Notes: generated from the letters alone by a model not told the origin. DNA of 64,000 bases from Spirosoma arboris (GCF_009754945.1 NZ_WPIN01000019.1:1-64000), one strand, 5' to 3'; counted from the first letter of the stretch, positions 1 to 8,449 are shown. Made by a program: numbers and translations.

Positions 1-50
1 TAAATTACCTAGCTGAATTAGTATAACTAAACACTAATTATTACAAAAAG

Positions 51-81
51 AAAAGCCGTTTCCTTATAGGAAACGGCTTTT
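51..81. terminator. Hairpin in the left host flank
   Basis: Two perfect 13-nt arms (51-63 and 69-81) enclose a 5-nt loop, and the stem ends in A and T runs, so it can act as a terminator in both directions. It lies just outside the left attachment repeat. Before integration it would have sat about 25 nt beyond the 3' end of the tRNA-Ala gene, so it was probably that gene's own terminator. No gene is visible in 1-103. Confidence 0.7.
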
Positions 82-103
82 GATATTAGAAATCTACTAT
101 AGA

Positions 104-118
104 GTGGAGAATATCGGA
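104..118. other. Left attachment repeat
   Basis: The 15-nt sequence GTGGAGAATATCGGA is repeated exactly at 19915-19929, where it forms the 3' end of tRNA-Ala. The two copies diverge immediately afterwards. An exact tRNA-end duplicate at the far end of an integrase-bearing segment is the usual mark of tyrosine-recombinase integration. The functional core may be slightly shorter or longer. Confidence 0.85.
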
Positions 119-202
119 TTTTGCTCTATTCCCAACAGTTTGGCGGCTCGTCATTTCTGACGAATAAACACTACTTTTTAGCAGGTTTACCAATAGGCTC
201 AT

Positions 203-580
203 TTACGCTGTAATTGAATCCTGTTGAACCGCGTTCGGAAAAAAACGTAAGACTAGATTATCATATCTTTCCTGTAAGTCAAAGTACTTGCGTTGTAACT
301 CTAAATGAATTTCAGCAGGTACCGTTTCTCCATTAAGATTTATCTGCCTCTCTATTTTTTTGTCTTGCTGGACACTCTTCAAATTTATTTCCTCAAAAAA
401 ATCATCTAAGGAAAAACCCAACTTTTCCGCATACCTACTTACAACCTTTCTCGTAAGTTGCTCGCGTTTAAAATGGTTCTCAACGGCTGTTCTTGTTACT
501 CCAAACATTCCAGCTAATTGACTCATGTTAAACCCTTTAGCTTTTGTGAGTTGTTTTAGTCTCTCTCCTTGGTGCTCCAT
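203..580 (-). CDS. XRE-type helix-turn-helix repressor of the element
   Basis: This 125-residue protein has an N-terminal helix-turn-helix of the Cro/C1 type at about residues 6-60, followed by a charged linker and a C-terminal helical, coiled-coil-like stretch that may serve in dimerisation. It is transcribed away from the early genes, with a shared region of about 130 nt that holds a 12-nt palindrome (640-651). That layout fits the lysogeny regulator of an integrated element. The C-terminal part matches no peptidase domain I recognise, so LexA-like self-cleavage is not supported. The repressor role is inferred from position and fold. Confidence 0.75.
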   Translation of the reverse strand: MEHQGERLKQLTKAKGFNMSQLAGMFGVTRTAVENHFKREQLTRKVVSRYAEKLGFSLDDFFEEINLKSVQQDKKIERQINLNGETVPAEIHLELQRKYFDLQERYDNLVLRFFPNAVQQDSITA

Positions 581-639
581 AGTTGGAATTTTTATTAAGA
601 AAAAACTTTCTTTTTGATTGGCATAATGCTAATGTTGTC

Positions 640-651
640 ACGTTTAAACGT
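640..651. promoter_or_regulatory. Palindromic operator candidate
   Basis: ACGTTTAAACGT is a perfect 12-nt palindrome in the gap between the divergent repressor and the early genes. Related half-sites follow nearby (CCGTTTAGATG from 661 and GTTTAACCG near 688). This is the expected place for repressor binding sites. Binding is inferred, not shown. Confidence 0.5.
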
Positions 652-711
652 AAATCGTTACCGTTTAGATGTAAAAATAAAGCAAAGTTTAACCGTATCG
701 CAACTTTTTTT

Positions 712-978
712 ATGCACCGAACTGCAACACAACCCACCCAGAAGAAAAGAAAGCTCCTCAACAACTTAGGCCGTGCCTATAGTGATGCTAAAAGAAGCAA
801 GCAGCTAGCCTATCAATCGGCCCTATTAGAAGCAGGTGAGAATGATAATGCAAACTACTGGCGGTCATTCCGGGACGTTTGGCAGTATGCCGAAAGCATT
901 GGTAAAGCTCCTTTTATCATTGTTGCGTTAGCCGAAGAAATTCTAAGCGCTAAAATTCTAAATCCTTTAACGAAATGA
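712..978 (+). CDS. Hypothetical early protein
   Basis: I do not recognise this 88-residue protein. It starts with a basic segment (HRTATQPTQKKRK) and continues as a mostly helical sequence. The frame is open from 583, but that extension runs through the operator region and reads like non-coding sequence, so I chose the ATG at 712. Its stop overlaps the start of the next gene in an ATGA, which points to translational coupling. As the first gene opposite the repressor it could be an antirepressor or a replication accessory, but nothing in the sequence decides this. Confidence 0.5.
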   Translation: MHRTATQPTQKKRKLLNNLGRAYSDAKRSKQLAYQSALLEAGENDNANYWRSFRDVWQYAESIGKAPFIIVALAEEILSAKILNPLTK

Positions 979-1169
979 AAACCTACTACTGTACCGTCTG
1001 GTATGATGGTGACAAAACGCCATTTGAGTTTGATTATATACAGGCCGAAAGTGAAGAATTAGCCTTAAGAGATTTTAAAGCATGGTACACCAAATGTTAT
1101 GAACACATGCCAAATTTTGAGGGAGCTATATATGAAGTAGAAGAATCTAAAAACGAAAATTCAAAATGA
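975..1169 (+). CDS. Hypothetical early protein, 64 aa
   Basis: This short acidic protein has an aromatic N-terminus (YYCTVWYDG) and alternating strand and helix patterns, as in small single-domain proteins of Bacteroidota elements. It overlaps the preceding gene by 4 nt and ends in an ATGA that starts a further tiny frame. It has no known family that I recognise. The coupled arrangement is the main evidence that it is expressed. Confidence 0.5.
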   Translation: MKTYYCTVWYDGDKTPFEFDYIQAESEELALRDFKAWYTKCYEHMPNFEGAIYEVEESKNENSK

Positions 1170-1225
1170 GAAAGTGGCTATTCACCTACGAGAACGAAGA
1201 AATTGATTGTGTTGAATTTGAATAA
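1166..1225 (+). CDS. Possible 19-residue coupled peptide
   Basis: An ATG overlapping the stop of the preceding gene opens a 19-codon frame ending in TAA, about 25 nt before the helicase gene. The peptide reads like the start of a small protein (RKWLFTYENEE). It may be a real leader peptide, the remnant of a longer gene, or chance. Confidence 0.25.
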   Translation: MRKWLFTYENEEIDCVEFE

Positions 1226-1249
1226 TACCCACTCTTTACCTTTTATAAA

Positions 1250-2461
1250 ATGTCAAAAGCTGGCGATAAACCAATTAAATTTTTATTGATTATGAGCTAC
1301 CTAGAAAAGAAATATGATTTTCGATTTAATACAGTCTCCATCGACTTAGAGTACAAAGACAAAAAAGGAACTGATTGGACAACACTAAACCCCGCTGATT
1401 TAGAAGTAGAACTTCTGAAAGAGGGGTTTACAGGTTTCGACAAGCAGTTAGCAGCTTTATTAAAATCCTCATTCGTAAAGCGTTACGACCCAATTGCGGC
1501 TTATTTCGAGAGTTTACCTGAACCTGACCATAGCCAAGACTATATAGGAGAACTAGCCGGGTACGTAAAAACAACCGATCAGGAATTTTACGTTAGGATG
1601 TTTCGAAAAAAGCTGGTTAGAATGGTTGCTCAGGGAATAAATGCAATTGCATTTAACAAACACTGTTTTACGTTCTTCTCAAATCAAAACGACGGAAAAA
1701 CGTATTTTTTCGAATACCTACTACAAGGAACTCCGCTTGCAGAATACTCAAAAAAGAATATTGATTTTGAGGGTAAAGATTCTAAAATTTCTTTGGCGGC
1801 TAATTTTATGATTAACCTAGATGAATTAGCTGGACTAAGTAAGCAAGATGTAAACCGGGCCAAGGCGTTCTTTTCTGAGTCACAAATTAAATTACGATTG
1901 CCCTACGATAAAAAGGATTCTATAATGTCTCGTAGAGCTTCATTTGTTGGCTCAACAAATCAACGTGAATTTTTAGTTGATGAAACCGGGAACGTTCGCT
2001 GGATAGTTTTCGAAGTCATTTCTATTAATCACGATAATGGAGGGCCAAACGGCTATCATAAGGTTGATATGAATAAAGTTTGGGCGCAAGCCTATTATTT
2101 ATTTAAAGAGGGTTTTCCTGTACAATTATCAAAAGATGATATTGCACATAGCGAAAGTAACAACGCTAGATACGGACGTGACTCAGTAGAGTATCAAATG
2201 ATACTTCAATATTATACCCCCTGTACTAAAGAACAAGGCGGTACGCATTTACAGCCCTACAAAATGGCCGAACGGCTTACACAGCTATCTAATAATACAA
2301 TTCGGCTTACAAGTGAAAATATTGGCCGTGCAATGCGGAAAATCGGCGTAGACAAAGTTCAGGTAAGTATTGGACAATACTCAGTTTGGGGCTACTACGT
2401 AAAAGAGAACTTATTAAACGTTGCCGGGTCTCCTGTGGTACTGTCAGATACCCCAATGTAA
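1250..2461 (+). CDS. VirE-type replicative helicase
   Basis: This 403-residue protein resembles the VirE / P4-like superfamily 3 helicases of Bacteroidota elements. A Walker A-like loop (SNQNDGKT, about residues 144-151) lacks the usual first glycine. A Walker B (INLDEL, 188-193) follows, then the characteristic block ending in FVGSTNQREFLVDETG (232-247). A C-terminal winged-helix-like segment follows. It presumably unwinds the element's origin. It is followed by the iteron-like region and then a separate primase gene, so helicase and primase are split rather than fused as in phage P4 alpha protein. Confidence 0.8.
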   Translation: MSKAGDKPIKFLLIMSYLEKKYDFRFNTVSIDLEYKDKKGTDWTTLNPADLEVELLKEGFTGFDKQLAALLKSSFVKRYDPIAAYFESLPEPDHSQDYIGELAGYVKTTDQEFYVRMFRKKLVRMVAQGINAIAFNKHCFTFFSNQNDGKTYFFEYLLQGTPLAEYSKKNIDFEGKDSKISLAANFMINLDELAGLSKQDVNRAKAFFSESQIKLRLPYDKKDSIMSRRASFVGSTNQREFLVDETGNVRWIVFEVISINHDNGGPNGYHKVDMNKVWAQAYYLFKEGFPVQLSKDDIAHSESNNARYGRDSVEYQMILQYYTPCTKEQGGTHLQPYKMAERLTQLSNNTIRLTSENIGRAMRKIGVDKVQVSIGQYSVWGYYVKENLLNVAGSPVVLSDTPM

Positions 2462-2806
2462 AAAAACACTCATTTCTCAAAATCGTCTTACTACACTTAC
2501 TACTTACTACATACTAAGCTATTTAACAGGGCTTTAACTGTAGTAAGTATATCTTAATTCTCTTACTATCTAACCTACTATTTCTTACTACATTTTAAAA
2601 GATTCTATAGTAAGTGTAGTAAGTATGATTTTAAAAAAATTAGCACATAACCGACACAAAATCAGCACATTACAAAGAAATATAGTAAGTAGTAACTGTA
2701 GTACCATACTTTTTGGAAATCTTTTTTTATTCCTAACTCGCTTTTTCTTTAGCGGCTTTAAAGAATTGTATTTAGCCGCTAAAGAAAAAGCACAGATTTT
2801 ACCTAA
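2462..2806. other. Iteron-like origin region
   Basis: This 345-nt AT-rich gap between helicase and primase contains about ten copies of a TAGTAAGT or TTACTACA-type word in both orientations: clusters at 2488-2515, 2539-2552, 2562-2592, 2606-2627 and 2682-2704. It ends in an 18-nt inverted repeat. Clustered short repeats between replication genes are typical of replication origins. A 61-codon frame crosses the region (2625-2810) but is probably not a gene. Confidence 0.6.
2740..2791. repeat. 18-nt inverted repeat before the primase gene
   Basis: Perfect 18-nt arms (2740-2757 and 2774-2791) enclose a 16-nt loop, ending 16 nt before the primase start. It may be a single-strand initiation hairpin for the primase, a transcription attenuator, or part of the origin. 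The stem ends in A and T runs, so termination is also possible. Confidence 0.65.
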
Positions 2807-3682
2807 ATGATCCCACTGGAAACAATTGAAAAGGTTAAAAATGTGTCGATTACTTCCTATCTACAATCAAAGGGCATTCTACCTGCTCACCAACTCGCAG
2901 ACAAAAAAGAATATGCTTATTGCTCTCCCCTATCTGGTGAGCGTACACCGTCGTTTTTTGTAAACTATCGCGATAATGTTTTTAATGATTCCAGTACGGG
3001 CGAAAAGGGCGATATTATCCGATTAGTCCAGAAACTTGAAAAGATTAGTTTTTTTGAAGCCGTAAGACGCTTACAGGCGTTTGTAGGCATTAACGAGCCG
3101 ATTGTAATGTCTCCTTATAGCATTGCATCAGATAAGGCTTTAGATACAACGTTTCGTATTACTGCAAATCGAACATTACAACATCCTGCATTAATAAAGT
3201 ATCTTGAAGAAAAACGAGGTATTCCTTTTGCCTATGCCAATCCGTGGGTAAGGCAAATTCATTATACTAGAAAAGATAAACCTTTTTTCGGTATAGGCTT
3301 TCGTACCAATTCAGGAACGTGGGCAATAAGAAACGAAGCATTTAAAACGTGGATTGGAAAAACGGACATCACAACTATTCACGTAGAAAATACAACTACA
3401 CTAAATTTATTTGAGGGGTTTATTAATTTCCTTTCTGCCCTTACACTTTATAAAAAGCACGGCCCGGCAGCGACAACTATAATATTAAACTCAGTAACCA
3501 ATCTTAAATCGGCTTTACCAGTTCTTTCCAATTACGAATCGGTAAACTGTTACTTAGATAATGATCGGGCAGGTAAGAAAGCCGTAGTTGATATGGGTAT
3601 AGCAGGCATTAAGACGATAGATAGGTCTAATCTATATGCAGATTACAACGATTTAAACGATTTTCTACTAGCCCGCCTATAG
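2807..3682 (+). CDS. DNA primase, CHC2-like N-terminus plus Toprim
   Basis: The N-terminal part (about residues 5-95) follows the zinc-binding primase fold pattern (SPLSGERTPSFFV, then STGEKGDIIRLV), but only one of the usual metal-binding cysteines is present (Cys39), so the zinc site is probably lost, as in many element-borne primases of this phylum. The Toprim half has the conserved glutamate (LFEGF, Glu203) and the DxD pair (LDNDRAG, Asp251 and Asp253). It would make primers for element replication with the upstream helicase. Its 291-residue length is about half that of a chromosomal DnaG and lacks a DnaB-binding domain. Confidence 0.8.
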   Translation: MIPLETIEKVKNVSITSYLQSKGILPAHQLADKKEYAYCSPLSGERTPSFFVNYRDNVFNDSSTGEKGDIIRLVQKLEKISFFEAVRRLQAFVGINEPIVMSPYSIASDKALDTTFRITANRTLQHPALIKYLEEKRGIPFAYANPWVRQIHYTRKDKPFFGIGFRTNSGTWAIRNEAFKTWIGKTDITTIHVENTTTLNLFEGFINFLSALTLYKKHGPAATTIILNSVTNLKSALPVLSNYESVNCYLDNDRAGKKAVVDMGIAGIKTIDRSNLYADYNDLNDFLLARL

Positions 3683-3692
3683 TGCCTTCTAT

Positions 3693-3736
3693 GGCTTTAG
3701 GAAGGCTTTAGGAAGGCTTTTGGCTGGCTTTCAGTA
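3693..3736. repeat. 11-nt tandem repeat
   Basis: Two exact copies of GGCTTTAGGAA (3693-3714) are followed by two degenerate copies (3715-3736), directly after the primase stop. It marks the junction between the replication module and the AT-rich NACHT gene. Its function is unknown. Confidence 0.6.
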
Positions 3737-3820
3737 AGAATCAGGTAGGCTTTTAGCAAATTTTGCTTTATTTATATTATCATTACTTATAAAATAAGCA
3801 ACCATAGTGACATATTTAAT

Positions 3821-3851
3821 GAATCGTTACAAATGAGATTTGTAACGATTC
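3821..3851. promoter_or_regulatory. Perfect hairpin or operator before the NACHT gene
   Basis: Two 14-nt arms (GAATCGTTACAAAT and its complement) flank a 3-nt loop, 45 nt before the NACHT start. No T run follows, so an operator is as likely as a terminator. The word ATCGTTA recurs in the repressor region and before the late operon. Confidence 0.5.
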
Positions 3852-3895
3852 TACTATTATCCTATCTCAAGAGGAATTAAATAAATTTATTAAAC

Positions 3896-5971
3896 ATGGA
3901 AATCAGTAAAGAACAAGAACTGCTTGCCGCTAATCTTATTTTGCCAATAATAAAAGACTTAGTAACTCCTAAGATCTTAGCTATATTTAGCAGGTATCAA
4001 ACTAATCATATAGAAAGTACTATATATGAAAAAAATTTTGAAACATATTTAACTAGAAGATATATTAAATTCCTGACTATAGATACCTTGGCTTTTCCTA
4101 ATAAGCAAACACAATTCGATTTACTATATGAACCTCTTACCTTAATTTCTAACAATAGAGAGTCAATTAGTAAAAAAATAGATGACAACTTTGAACCGTC
4201 TACTTTTTTTGCTAAATATTATAGAATTATTATCGAAGATACGGCGGGAATGGGAAAATCTACTTTAACAAAAAAGTTATTTAAACTATGCATTAAAAAG
4301 AAATGTGGTATTCCAATTTTAATAGAACTCAGGCATATAAATAGGACAAACCCTATTTTAGAAGAAATTAAATGTCAGCTATCTATACCTGGTTCAGAGT
4401 TCAACAAGGAAACTATTATAAATTTATTAAACGAAGGTGGCTTCACATTTTTCTTCGATGGCTATGATGAAATACCTCTTATTGATAGAATATTTGTCAA
4501 AAAAAATATCCAAGATTTTATTGAAAGTTCGCCGGAAAATTTTTTCATCATTACGTCACGCCCAGAAGTATCATTAGCTTCTTTTGGTGCTTTTCAAAAA
4601 TTTAATATAGTTCCTTTAGAAAAAAAAAGTGCATATAATCTAATAAAAAGATATGACATATACAGTCATAATCCTATTGCTGATAGGCTTATAAACGAGA
4701 TAAAAATAAATGAAGAGGAATCAATCAATGAGTATCTTGAAAATCCATTGCTCGTTTCTCTTCTATTTAAAGCGTATGATTACAAAAAAGATATACCTCT
4801 AAAAAAGACTCAATTCTATAGGCAGATATTTGAAGCACTCTTTGAAGCTCACGATTTATCAAAAGAAGGATATCTTAGGAGAGAAAAAAATTCAAACCTT
4901 CATTTTGATGATTTTGATCGTGTTCTACGGCATGTGGGTTATTTTACCGCAATCGAAAATAAAGTAGAATATACAATAGATAGTTTTACTACTATAATTG
5001 ATAAAGTAAAGAAATATGTTCCTGTTTTATCATTTAATTCCAGTGACTTTATTAGAGACATACTTGAACCAGTACCATTATTTAAAAGAGAAGGAAGCTA
5101 CATAATGTGGTCTCATAAATCATTACAGGATTATTTTGCTGCAAAATTTATATGCTTAGATACCAAAGAACACCAAGAAAAAATATTAATAAAATTGCAT
5201 TCTATGAATAATCCTCAAAGGTTTAGCAATCTTTTAGAATTATTTTATGAATTAGATTCCCAAGTTTTTGAAAATACGTTCTTATATTGGATATTAAAAG
5301 ATTTTAAAGAATATGCTGATCAATCTAAAATAGATTATTCATCAATGCCTATTGATTTGACAAAAAAAAGAATAACAAATACTTTTCAAAAAAAAGCTTA
5401 TATATTAGTAACAGAAGAAATAGACTATGAAGTCTTAAGGCGTTATGGTTCTAATGGAAATATATTTAATCGAAAATATAGAAATCAATTAAAAGGTTTA
5501 TCAAGCTATCAAGGTCATGTTAATTATTATGGTAATGATTTTGATGATGATTTTGATGATGATTTAATCTCAACAGATGCACGGGAATCTATATATTACA
5601 ATAGCGATGAATTACACAATGAGCTTTATTTTTCCAATAATCCCAAAATTATATTAGTAGTTTATTATTTAATTAAATATGAGCATCCACTATTTATACA
5701 AAAGTTAATAGCAAAACGATATCCAGATATTTTAAAATTTGTTGAATCTAATAATTTTACAATTGATATACCACATCAATATCTTCAACAAGGCAAAATG
5801 TATGGAGTCAGCAAATCAGATTGGATATCAAATAATCCTATTTTATTTGATTTTATAAATGATTTGTTATTATATGGGGTTACATTTAATTATGATAGTG
5901 CTTTAGAAAAATTAGAAGAAATAGAAAAAAGAAAAATCAACAATTCAAGTGATGAATTATTTAATTGGTAA
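3896..5971 (+). CDS. NACHT-family STAND NTPase, likely defence gene
   Basis: In this 691-residue protein the NTPase core begins at about residue 108: Walker A (AGMGKS, 117-122), Walker B with the acidic NACHT extension (FFFDGYDE, 185-192) and a sensor (TSRPE, 220-224). A long helical region follows and the C-terminal third has an acidic patch (DDDFDDDL). No recognisable effector nuclease, TIR or protease domain precedes the NTPase, and no LRR or WD repeats follow. Bacterial NACHT proteins are known anti-phage sensors. Base composition is far more AT-rich than the neighbours on both sides, which suggests separate acquisition as cargo. Anti-phage function is inferred from family and context. 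Confidence 0.8.
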   Translation: MEISKEQELLAANLILPIIKDLVTPKILAIFSRYQTNHIESTIYEKNFETYLTRRYIKFLTIDTLAFPNKQTQFDLLYEPLTLISNNRESISKKIDDNFEPSTFFAKYYRIIIEDTAGMGKSTLTKKLFKLCIKKKCGIPILIELRHINRTNPILEEIKCQLSIPGSEFNKETIINLLNEGGFTFFFDGYDEIPLIDRIFVKKNIQDFIESSPENFFIITSRPEVSLASFGAFQKFNIVPLEKKSAYNLIKRYDIYSHNPIADRLINEIKINEEESINEYLENPLLVSLLFKAYDYKKDIPLKKTQFYRQIFEALFEAHDLSKEGYLRREKNSNLHFDDFDRVLRHVGYFTAIENKVEYTIDSFTTIIDKVKKYVPVLSFNSSDFIRDILEPVPLFKREGSYIMWSHKSLQDYFAAKFICLDTKEHQEKILIKLHSMNNPQRFSNLLELFYELDSQVFENTFLYWILKDFKEYADQSKIDYSSMPIDLTKKRITNTFQKKAYILVTEEIDYEVLRRYGSNGNIFNRKYRNQLKGLSSYQGHVNYYGNDFDDDFDDDLISTDARESIYYNSDELHNELYFSNNPKIILVVYYLIKYEHPLFIQKLIAKRYPDILKFVESNNFTIDIPHQYLQQGKMYGVSKSDWISNNPILFDFINDLLLYGVTFNYDSALEKLEEIEKRKINNSSDELFNW

Positions 5972-6114
5972 ATCATTTAAAGTATAAAAATAAAATAACT
6001 AATATCCTTAAACATGATTTATACAAAAGTTTTTAGTTAGTCAATTAATCATCGAAATAATTTCGCTTTAATAGCTTTTACAATCTAAAAGCTCGACTAA
6101 TAATTGACTCGGCT

Positions 6115-6303
6115 TCATATAGGCTCCCCTAAGTGCTCAAACACCTTAATAACAACTTTCGGCGGGAATTTCTGACGCTGGCCTTTTATCCATCCTATCT
6201 CCTTTGCAATGTCACTAATCCACTTCTCAAAAGTTGGCATTGTGACCCCGTAAGCCATGCAAAAATCAGTTTTAGAATAGACCCCAATACGCGCCGTTTG
6301 CAT
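6115..6303 (-). CDS. Small DUF4248-like regulator
   Basis: This 62-residue protein follows the pattern of the small DNA-binding-like proteins common in Bacteroidota elements (DUF4248-type): a K-x-D/E-x-x-x-x-Y start, a central tryptophan helix (FEKWI), a proline before a recognition-like helix (FPPKVVIKVFEHLGEP) and the typical LGEP end. It is divergent from the late operon and could control it or act as an excisionase-like architectural protein. The family match is by eye. Confidence 0.55.
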   Translation of the reverse strand: MQTARIGVYSKTDFCMAYGVTMPTFEKWISDIAKEIGWIKGQRQKFPPKVVIKVFEHLGEPI

Positions 6304-6425
6304 CGGTTAAAATATAGTTAAGCCCTTGTAATAGCCCTGTTTACCTCGATTATCCTCAGTTAATCATCGTTTTCGTGCGTTAAGTTACGCAAACCTAAAC
6401 ACATACTAAAATGCTAACTATTCTT

Positions 6426-6453
6426 GTATCGTTAATCACGAGCAAAACGATAC
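6426..6453. promoter_or_regulatory. Inverted repeat before the late operon
   Basis: GTATCGTT and AACGATAC form perfect 8-nt arms with a 12-nt spacer, ending 9 nt before the first late gene. Position and symmetry suggest an operator or an attenuator. Its half-site resembles the ATCGTTA words at 653 and 3822. Confidence 0.45.
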
Positions 6454-6462
6454 GGCTATGTA

Positions 6463-7155
6463 ATGGCAGACAAGAACACACAGTATCAGGGCTATGCAGA
6501 AACGTTTGACATTGCCCAAATAAAGCGGAACATGTATGGTTATTGGGGGAGCCACAACCCTACGAATGAGGAAATAGAAAACTTTCTCAGTCACAACCCA
6601 GACCTGCAAGACAGAGCGAATAAGGTAATTCAGTTTAATGCTGATTCCGTTTCAACGGTAGCAGCCGTTAAAGTGGCCTATTCTGGAACAACACAGGCCG
6701 AACGTGTAGCATGGATTAATGAACGCCTACAGGCAATTGAAAACCGCGCCGACTTTATTAAGGCACGTGCAGACATTATAATCAGTAGTCTGAAAGAGTT
6801 AGGCGCAACAGGTGCAGGGGATGTTTTTCTAAGTCTTTGGGGTGCTGCCTTTTCAATTGCGGTACCAGTGTTCGGGACATTGCTTAGTTCGCTTTTTGTG
6901 GGTGGCTTTATGGGTGCTAGTGCTGATACCATTAACGATCAGCAAACAAGACTACAGACATACTCCAACGATATTCAGCAATTGGCAATTATCAAGGCCG
7001 CGCTTGTAAAGGAACTCAATGGATACGAACAAACCGATCCAACTAGTAATGCTGCAAACGCTTGGCCAACATGGTACTACTACGTTGGGGCTGGATTATT
7101 ACTTCTCTTAGTTGTCTGGATTCGCAGACGCAACTTAAAACGCCGGAAGCGATGA
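6463..7155 (+). CDS. Late operon membrane protein 1
   Basis: This 230-residue protein is not a family I recognise. A polar N-terminal half with a helical segment (about 75-110) is followed by a hydrophobic glycine-rich stretch (about 115-150) that could cross the membrane as one or two helices, another helical region, and a clear C-terminal membrane segment (about 205-222) ending in a strongly basic tail (IRRRNLKRRKR). A C-terminal anchor with a positive end predicts the bulk outside the cytoplasm, or inside a virion membrane, with the tail facing nucleic acid. It overlaps the next gene in an ATGA. Confidence 0.7.
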   Translation: MADKNTQYQGYAETFDIAQIKRNMYGYWGSHNPTNEEIENFLSHNPDLQDRANKVIQFNADSVSTVAAVKVAYSGTTQAERVAWINERLQAIENRADFIKARADIIISSLKELGATGAGDVFLSLWGAAFSIAVPVFGTLLSSLFVGGFMGASADTINDQQTRLQTYSNDIQQLAIIKAALVKELNGYEQTDPTSNAANAWPTWYYYVGAGLLLLLVVWIRRRNLKRRKR

Positions 7156-7610
7156 AAAAAGGATTTATAATACTGGCTATAGTCGTCATAATTGCCCTGT
7201 ACATTTTGAACAAGGTGAACACGGCAAAGCAGTTAGAATTTACGGTCGGGTTGCCCAAGAATGTCAGTTTACAAGGTGGTGCATTAACGTTCGATTTGCC
7301 CCTTACTTCTCTGAATGTTGCGTCGGGTGAAATCAATATTAAGGCGATTGACTTTGATGTACTGACCAACGGCAAACCACTTGGCAAGGCCATATTACTG
7401 CAACCTGTCACCATTGTTGCTAACGCTTCAACCACTTTCTACGCTCACGTAACAATCGGTTATTTCGATCTGATAACGGCGGCAAATGCAGTTATTAACC
7501 TGTTCAAATCGGGTAAAGTGAATCTGACTTTAGACGGGCTAGTCTATGCAGAAGGCGTTCAATTCCCTGTTAAGCAAAGTTTTGATCTTGACACTAAAAC
7601 CCTTCTCTAA
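7152..7610 (+). CDS. N-terminally anchored LEA14/WHy-like protein
   Basis: The ATG at 7152 overlaps the previous stop and starts a strong membrane anchor (residues 3-19), so the upstream open frame is ignored; the product is 152 residues. The rest is rich in beta strands with hydrophobic alternation resembling the LEA14/WHy immunoglobulin-like fold (VGLPKNVSLQGGALTFDLPL). This fold occurs in periplasmic stress proteins and as a structural module. Here it probably acts as an envelope or virion structural protein. Homology is tentative. The stop overlaps the next start (TAATG). Confidence 0.6.
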   Translation: MKKGFIILAIVVIIALYILNKVNTAKQLEFTVGLPKNVSLQGGALTFDLPLTSLNVASGEINIKAIDFDVLTNGKPLGKAILLQPVTIVANASTTFYAHVTIGYFDLITAANAVINLFKSGKVNLTLDGLVYAEGVQFPVKQSFDLDTKTLL

Positions 7611-8065
7611 TGTTTCCAGACGCTAATACAATTTGGTCTATTGCCCTTGCTGGCGTAAGTGATACAGACATTTCGTCGTATCTGTCAGACTATGGATTGA
7701 CCCCAACCGCGCCCTCTGACGCTAAACTGACGGCTGACGTTACAACGGCAAAAGCAACGGCAACGGCTACCGGAAATACCAAGCTTGCTAATACGTTAGA
7801 CTTCATTTTGAAGTACGGCGATAAGGCTCTGACAATCCTAACGAAGAATGGGATTATCAAAACAAATAGCCTTGCCGGGGCTGGCTATTCCTTAGACCTT
7901 TCGACCCTTTCCACCGATACAACGAGTTCAGCACCTGACGCAAGCAGTCGGGTTTTCAATATCGACTTTACAGACCCGAAGGTTCTGATTATCACGTTTC
8001 TGCTGGTAATGATTCTGTTTTACTTCCTCTTTTTTAACCCTTCTACCAAACATGCAAAACGTTAG
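7610..8065 (+). CDS. Late operon membrane protein with C-terminal anchor
   Basis: This 151-residue protein has an alanine- and threonine-rich N-terminal helical domain, a Ser/Thr/Asp-rich linker (about 100-115) and one C-terminal membrane helix (about 128-144) followed by a short basic tail (TKHAKR). No family is recognised. It starts on the TAATG of the previous gene and overlaps the next by 14 nt, so it belongs to a tightly coupled set. Confidence 0.65.
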   Translation: MFPDANTIWSIALAGVSDTDISSYLSDYGLTPTAPSDAKLTADVTTAKATATATGNTKLANTLDFILKYGDKALTILTKNGIIKTNSLAGAGYSLDLSTLSTDTTSSAPDASSRVFNIDFTDPKVLIITFLLVMILFYFLFFNPSTKHAKR

Positions 8066-8408
8066 AATTGCACAAATTGGACAAGTTGCCGTAAACCGTC
8101 CGTTTTACGAAGTCTTTATAAACGGCAAACGATTTGCTGCCGTCGTGAACAAATCCGGCAAAGTTGAATTTGTCCCCCCTCGCTTTCTTAAAGAAATCGG
8201 CATCGGTTCAGTGTATGCCGATACATTTCGTGATTCGCTGGATAGCGAGGTTATAACGGCAATGAATATTTCAGGTACTACAACGGTTTTAGATTCCCGC
8301 TTTGCAGTCGTGAACTACGGAACAGGTCTTGCCTTTGTAGCTGATTTCTTACCCTATAAAGGGTGGTCGGGCCTTAACCCAACGGCGAGCATTACGATCA
8401 ACGCCTAA
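8052..8408 (+). CDS. Late operon beta-rich protein, soluble
   Basis: This 118-residue protein has no membrane segment, unlike most of its neighbours. The sequence alternates short hydrophobic strands and turns (FYEVFINGKRFAAVV, then KVEFVPPRFL), which fits a compact beta barrel or jelly-roll-like fold. It is a candidate structural subunit, but this is only a guess from composition. It begins inside the end of the preceding gene and is followed by a 41-nt gap containing a TTAACCCTT leader word. Confidence 0.55.
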   Translation: MQNVRIAQIGQVAVNRPFYEVFINGKRFAAVVNKSGKVEFVPPRFLKEIGIGSVYADTFRDSLDSEVITAMNISGTTTVLDSRFAVVNYGTGLAFVADFLPYKGWSGLNPTASITINA

Positions 8409-8449
8409 CAGTCAACTTTCTCTTTTTTAACCCTTAATTTTTTCTCAAA

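Noticed and set aside
583..711. N-terminal extension of the first early gene
   Set aside because: It overlaps the operator region and contains no plausible domain; the ATG at 712 is a better start.
2625..2810. A 61-codon frame just before the primase gene
   Set aside because: It covers the iteron-like repeats and the inverted repeat, and its composition follows those repeats.
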